In this document: positions 63,016 to 64,000 of the stretch, piece after piece
Layout of the letters: the number at the start of each line of letters is the position of its first letter
How positions within the stretch are numbered: position 1 is the first letter of the stretch
Assembly (NCBI GenBank): GCA_943737045.1
Contig: CALSFV010000212.1
Location: 1,411,001 to 1,475,000, forward strand
Source: Parapristionchus giblindavisi
Lineage: Eukaryota; Nematoda; Chromadorea; Rhabditida; Diplogasteridae
DNA: 64,000 bases
Direction of reading: 5' to 3'
The notes under the pieces: model-generated
The model's database searches: none
What the model saw: only the letters and a program-made list of their open reading frames with translations
Told to the model about the DNA's origin: nothing
Position numbers and translations under genes: made by a program

Positions 63016-64000
63016 TACTTTTGTACTTCGGTCATTATAGCAGCGGTAAAATATCACAGCTCGACATGACCTGAAGTGTGTCTCATTCAGAATTTTTTTC
63101 CTCTTTCTCATAGTATATTACTCGATAAGTATCATTGACAATTAGACTTGTAACGAAATATTTTGTACCAAAAACAGAGAGTATTGAAAGATATATTTAC
63201 ATATTGTCCGTACTGACCACTTTGAAATAGTTTATCCTATTCAGAATTTTTCGCTCTTTCATTTGGTATATGACACGATAGGTTTCAATTTCATTTTCAT
63301 ATTTCTCAAGTTATCTTGATCATATCAGAGTAAAAGCTACTTTTGTACTTCGGTCATTATAGCAGCAGTAAAATATTATAGCTCGACATGACCTGAAGTG
63401 TGTCTCATTCAGAATTTCTTCCTCTTTCACATAGTATATTACTCGATAAGTATCATTGACAATTAGACTTGTAACGAATTATTTTGTACCAAAAACAGAG
63501 AGTATTGAAAGATAAATTTACATATTGGCCGTACTGACCACTTTAAAAAAAAGTCTATCTTATTCAGAATTTTTCGCTCTTTCATTTGGTATATGACACG
63601 ACAGGTTTCATTTTCATTTTCATATTTCTCAAGTTATCTTGATCATATCAGAGTAAAAGCTACTTTTGTACTTCGGTCATTATAGCAGCAGTAAAATATT
63701 ATAGCTCGACATGACCTGAAGTGTGTCTCATTCAGAATTTTTTCCTCTTTCACATAGTATATTACTCGATAAGTATCATTGACAATTAGACTTGTAACGA
63801 ATTATTTTGTACCAAAAACAGAGAGTATTGAAAGATAAATTTACATATTGGCCGTACTGACCACTTTGAAATAGTCTATCTTATTCAGAATTTTTCGCTC
63901 TTTCATTTGGTATATGACACGACAGGTTTCATTTTCATTTTCATATTTCTCAAGTTATCTTGATCATATCAGAGTAAAAGCTACTTTTGTACTTCGGTCA

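Larger units (their letters stand above)
23302..64000 (+). repeat. 321-bp satellite array, long right block
   Basis: About 127 monomers without interruption, single orientation, running off the window end. Variant classes are interleaved: the TTTCCTTTTTAATTTTC class, the CTATATTATTC class with CACTATAGCAG, the TTATCCTATTC class with GATATATTTAC, and the A-run class (6 A's, then 7 from about 30770 and 8 at about 61937 and 63545). No gene, transposon or inversion is seen in these 40.7 kb. Confidence 0.97.

Noticed and set aside
23302..64000. Additional transposons or genes hidden in the long array
   Set aside because: Reading through it, I found only satellite monomers with point variants and 1-2 base run-length changes.
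1..64000. Telomeric repeats, rRNA or tRNA genes
   Set aside because: No telomere-like short tandem repeat, conserved rRNA stretch or tRNA cloverleaf was recognised on either strand.

Overview
The window is eukaryotic, almost certainly metazoan, heterochromatin-type DNA. About 56 kb of the 64 kb is one AT-rich satellite, arranged head-to-tail in a single orientation with a 321-bp monomer. The array is interrupted by one complete but internally deleted Ty3/Gypsy-type LTR retrotransposon and by a truncated relative that is present twice. No host protein gene, rRNA or tRNA is visible. The Gag capsid region and the CCHC knuckle look to me like Ty3/Gypsy elements known from nematodes, so a nematode is my best guess, but the sequence alone does not prove the taxon.

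Layout: 1-9755 satellite; 9756-13925 LTR element 'F1' (235-bp LTRs differing at one base, 5-bp target duplication AGTAT); 13926-18088 satellite; 18089-20050 element fragment 'F2' copy A (LTR, leader, gag, protease; no RT, integrase or 3' LTR); 20067-21323 satellite; 21324-23285 F2 copy B; 23302-64000 uninterrupted satellite. The two F2 copies and the satellite between them form a 3235-bp tandem duplication with no difference that I could find within the element.

The satellite is layered. Each 321-bp monomer is an old dimer of two diverged subunits (153 and 168 bp). Diagnostic variants recur at 4, 5, 7 and 11 monomers (about 1285, 1606, 2251 and 3535 bp), so the array has been rebuilt repeatedly by recent unequal exchange.

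F1 encodes Gag and Pol in one frame. Three domains are missing but the frame stays open: the Gag capsid region, the RNase H region, and the His-His half of the integrase zinc finger. A 432-bp foldback element with 120-bp arms then interrupts the C-terminus of Pol and supplies the stop codon. F1 therefore looks non-autonomous, yet its near-identical LTRs show it inserted recently.

The most interesting signal is in the untranslated leaders of F1 and F2. Each carries a tandem array of 8-9 short hairpins of about 20 nt, with a U-A closing pair and a 4-nt loop UGNN. Stems differ between F1 and F2, and between duplicated units within F1, mainly by compensatory base-pair changes, while loops and spacers vary. 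This suggests a selected RNA structure, possibly for genome packaging or translation. The LTRs of both families also share a conserved inverted CRE-like site.
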